Assembly: GCA_963784885.1 (NCBI GenBank)
Contig: CAWATA010000006.1
Span: 62,001 to 126,000, forward strand
DNA: 64,000 nt
Direction of reading: 5' to 3'
Source: RHKX01 sp963784885
GTDB lineage: Bacteria; Actinomycetota; Thermoleophilia; Solirubrobacterales; 70-9
This document shows positions 63,373 through 64,000 of the stretch, one piece after another. Positions within the stretch are counted from its first letter, which is position 1. Every line of letters begins with the position of its first letter. The notes beneath the pieces are model-generated. The model was not told where the DNA came from and made no database searches. It was given only the letters and a program-made list of their open reading frames with translations. The translations under genes and the position numbers were made by a program.

Positions 63373-64000
63373 TTGGCATCACTGATCACTTTCGATGAGG
63401 CATTGGCACTGGGGGAGCTGACCGACCACGACGACATCGGCGCGCTGGTCGAACGGGCCTGGGAGGTCCGGACCGAGAACTTCGGCGACTCCACCGACAT
63501 GTGCTCGCTCGTCAACGCGAAGTCGGGCGGGTGCGCGGAGGACTGCGGGTTCTGCGCTCAATCCCGCTACGCGGAGGCAGACACGCCGATGCACGCGATG
63601 ATGGAGCCGGAGCAGATCCTCGAGCACGCACGGGCAGCGGAGGCCGCCGGCGCGCACCGCTTCTGCATGGTCACGCAAGGCCAGGGGTTGTCGAAGCGGG
63701 ACTTCTCGAAGATCCTCGAGGGCGCGCGACTCGTCGCCGAGAACACGAACCTGAAGCGCTGCGCCTCGGTCGGCCACATCTCCGCCGACCGTGCCCGCAA
63801 GCTCGCCGAGGCCGGAATCCAGCGGGTCCATCACAACGTCGAGACTTCGCGCTCCTACTACGACGAGGTCACTACGACCGTCCGCTACGAGGGTCGCATT
63901 CGGACCATCGACGCGGTCCGCGAGGCGGGGATGGAGACCTGCGTCGGCGGCATCCTCAACCTCGGCGAGTCGCCGCGGCAGCGGGTCGAGATGGCCTTCG
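63373..64000 (+). CDS. bioB: Biotin synthase, N-terminal part, runs off right edge
   Basis: An open frame from the TTG at 63373 runs for 209 codons to the window edge. The radical-SAM cluster motif is GGCAEDCGFCAQSRYAE (CxxxCxxC). FCMVTQGQGLSKRDF, KRCASVGHIS and HHNVETSRSYYDEVTTTVRYEGR with the [2Fe-2S] ligand region are those of BioB. It converts dethiobiotin to biotin, the cofactor of the carboxylase and the carrier protein in this window. AGGAGGG lies five bases upstream of the TTG. The C-terminal third is not in the window. Confidence 0.95.
   Translation, partial: MASLITFDEALALGELTDHDDIGALVERAWEVRTENFGDSTDMCSLVNAKSGGCAEDCGFCAQSRYAEADTPMHAMMEPEQILEHARAAEAAGAHRFCMVTQGQGLSKRDFSKILEGARLVAENTNLKRCASVGHISADRARKLAEAGIQRVHHNVETSRSYYDEVTTTVRYEGRIRTIDAVREAGMETCVGGILNLGESPRQRVEMAF

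Overview
The window is a continuous stretch of high-GC bacterial chromosome with dense genes, many GTG and TTG starts and short intergenic gaps. The gene content (Mkl-type lipid-importer ATPase with paired MlaE permeases, actinobacterial-type HemQ, FprA, PimA-like glycosyltransferase, DUF3618/YqjE envelope genes) points to an actinobacterium. The combination with a SAM-I riboswitch and several soluble quinoprotein sugar dehydrogenases fits the class Thermoleophilia (Solirubrobacterales-like); that placement is an inference. I see no rRNA, tRNA, CRISPR array, insertion sequence, prophage or origin. The two edges cut genes: an RND/MMPL transporter on the left and bioB on the right.

Layout. 1-5.4 kb: MMPL transporter (partial), a VOC protein, a YCII protein and a three-gene lipid ABC importer core (two MlaE permeases and the ATPase). 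5.5-11.3 kb: a lipoprotein and four tandem PQQ-type sugar dehydrogenase paralogues, the first with a broken reading frame. 11.3-16.9 kb: a small unknown gene, a ferritin-like protein, an alpha/beta hydrolase and metH, which has a SAM-I riboswitch in its leader. 16.9-21.2 kb: a GT4 glycosyltransferase fused to a UPF0104 membrane domain and a polytopic membrane protein. 21.1-27.5 kb: hemQ, fprA, bolA, a PAS-GAF-PAS-GGDEF-EAL protein, grxD, erpA and a thioredoxin-fold protein, a heme, redox and iron-sulfur neighbourhood. 27.5-32 kb: NAD-dependent epimerase, DegV protein, a three-gene envelope cluster, and a nitrilase-tetR pair with a clear operator. 32-40.7 kb: a tight operon (enoyl-CoA hydratase, BKACE, OsmC, MerR, membrane protein), a MaoC dehydratase, a GGDEF/HD-GYP protein, and a divergent P450/acyl-CoA dehydrogenase pair. 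40.7-44.9 kb: a pilin-like protein, a 628-base non-coding region rich in hairpins, a response regulator with a hybrid kinase, and mscL. 44.9-54.4 kb: acyl-CoA dehydrogenase, GNAT, two SDRs, a metallo-hydrolase, PlsC-like acyltransferase, reductase, glpK, GT2 and a single-domain biotin carrier. 54.4-64 kb: lipoprotein, cupin, aldehyde dehydrogenase, enoyl-CoA hydratase, AlkA-like glycosylase, a two-subunit biotin-dependent acyl-CoA carboxylase, an esterase and bioB.

How it works together. The second half is dominated by acyl-CoA and fatty/branched-acid metabolism. A 25-bp inverted repeat (AAGTAGKAAGT-N3-ACTTMCTACTT type) occurs three times, in front of the hydratase/BKACE/MerR operon, between the P450 and an acyl-CoA dehydrogenase, and at the start of the acyl-CoA carboxylase operon, so these dispersed genes probably form one regulon. 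The MerR regulator encoded in one of the target operons is the best local candidate for the factor. Many genes start 6-9 bases after a TANNNT -10 element with no Shine-Dalgarno sequence, so leaderless transcription is probably common here.
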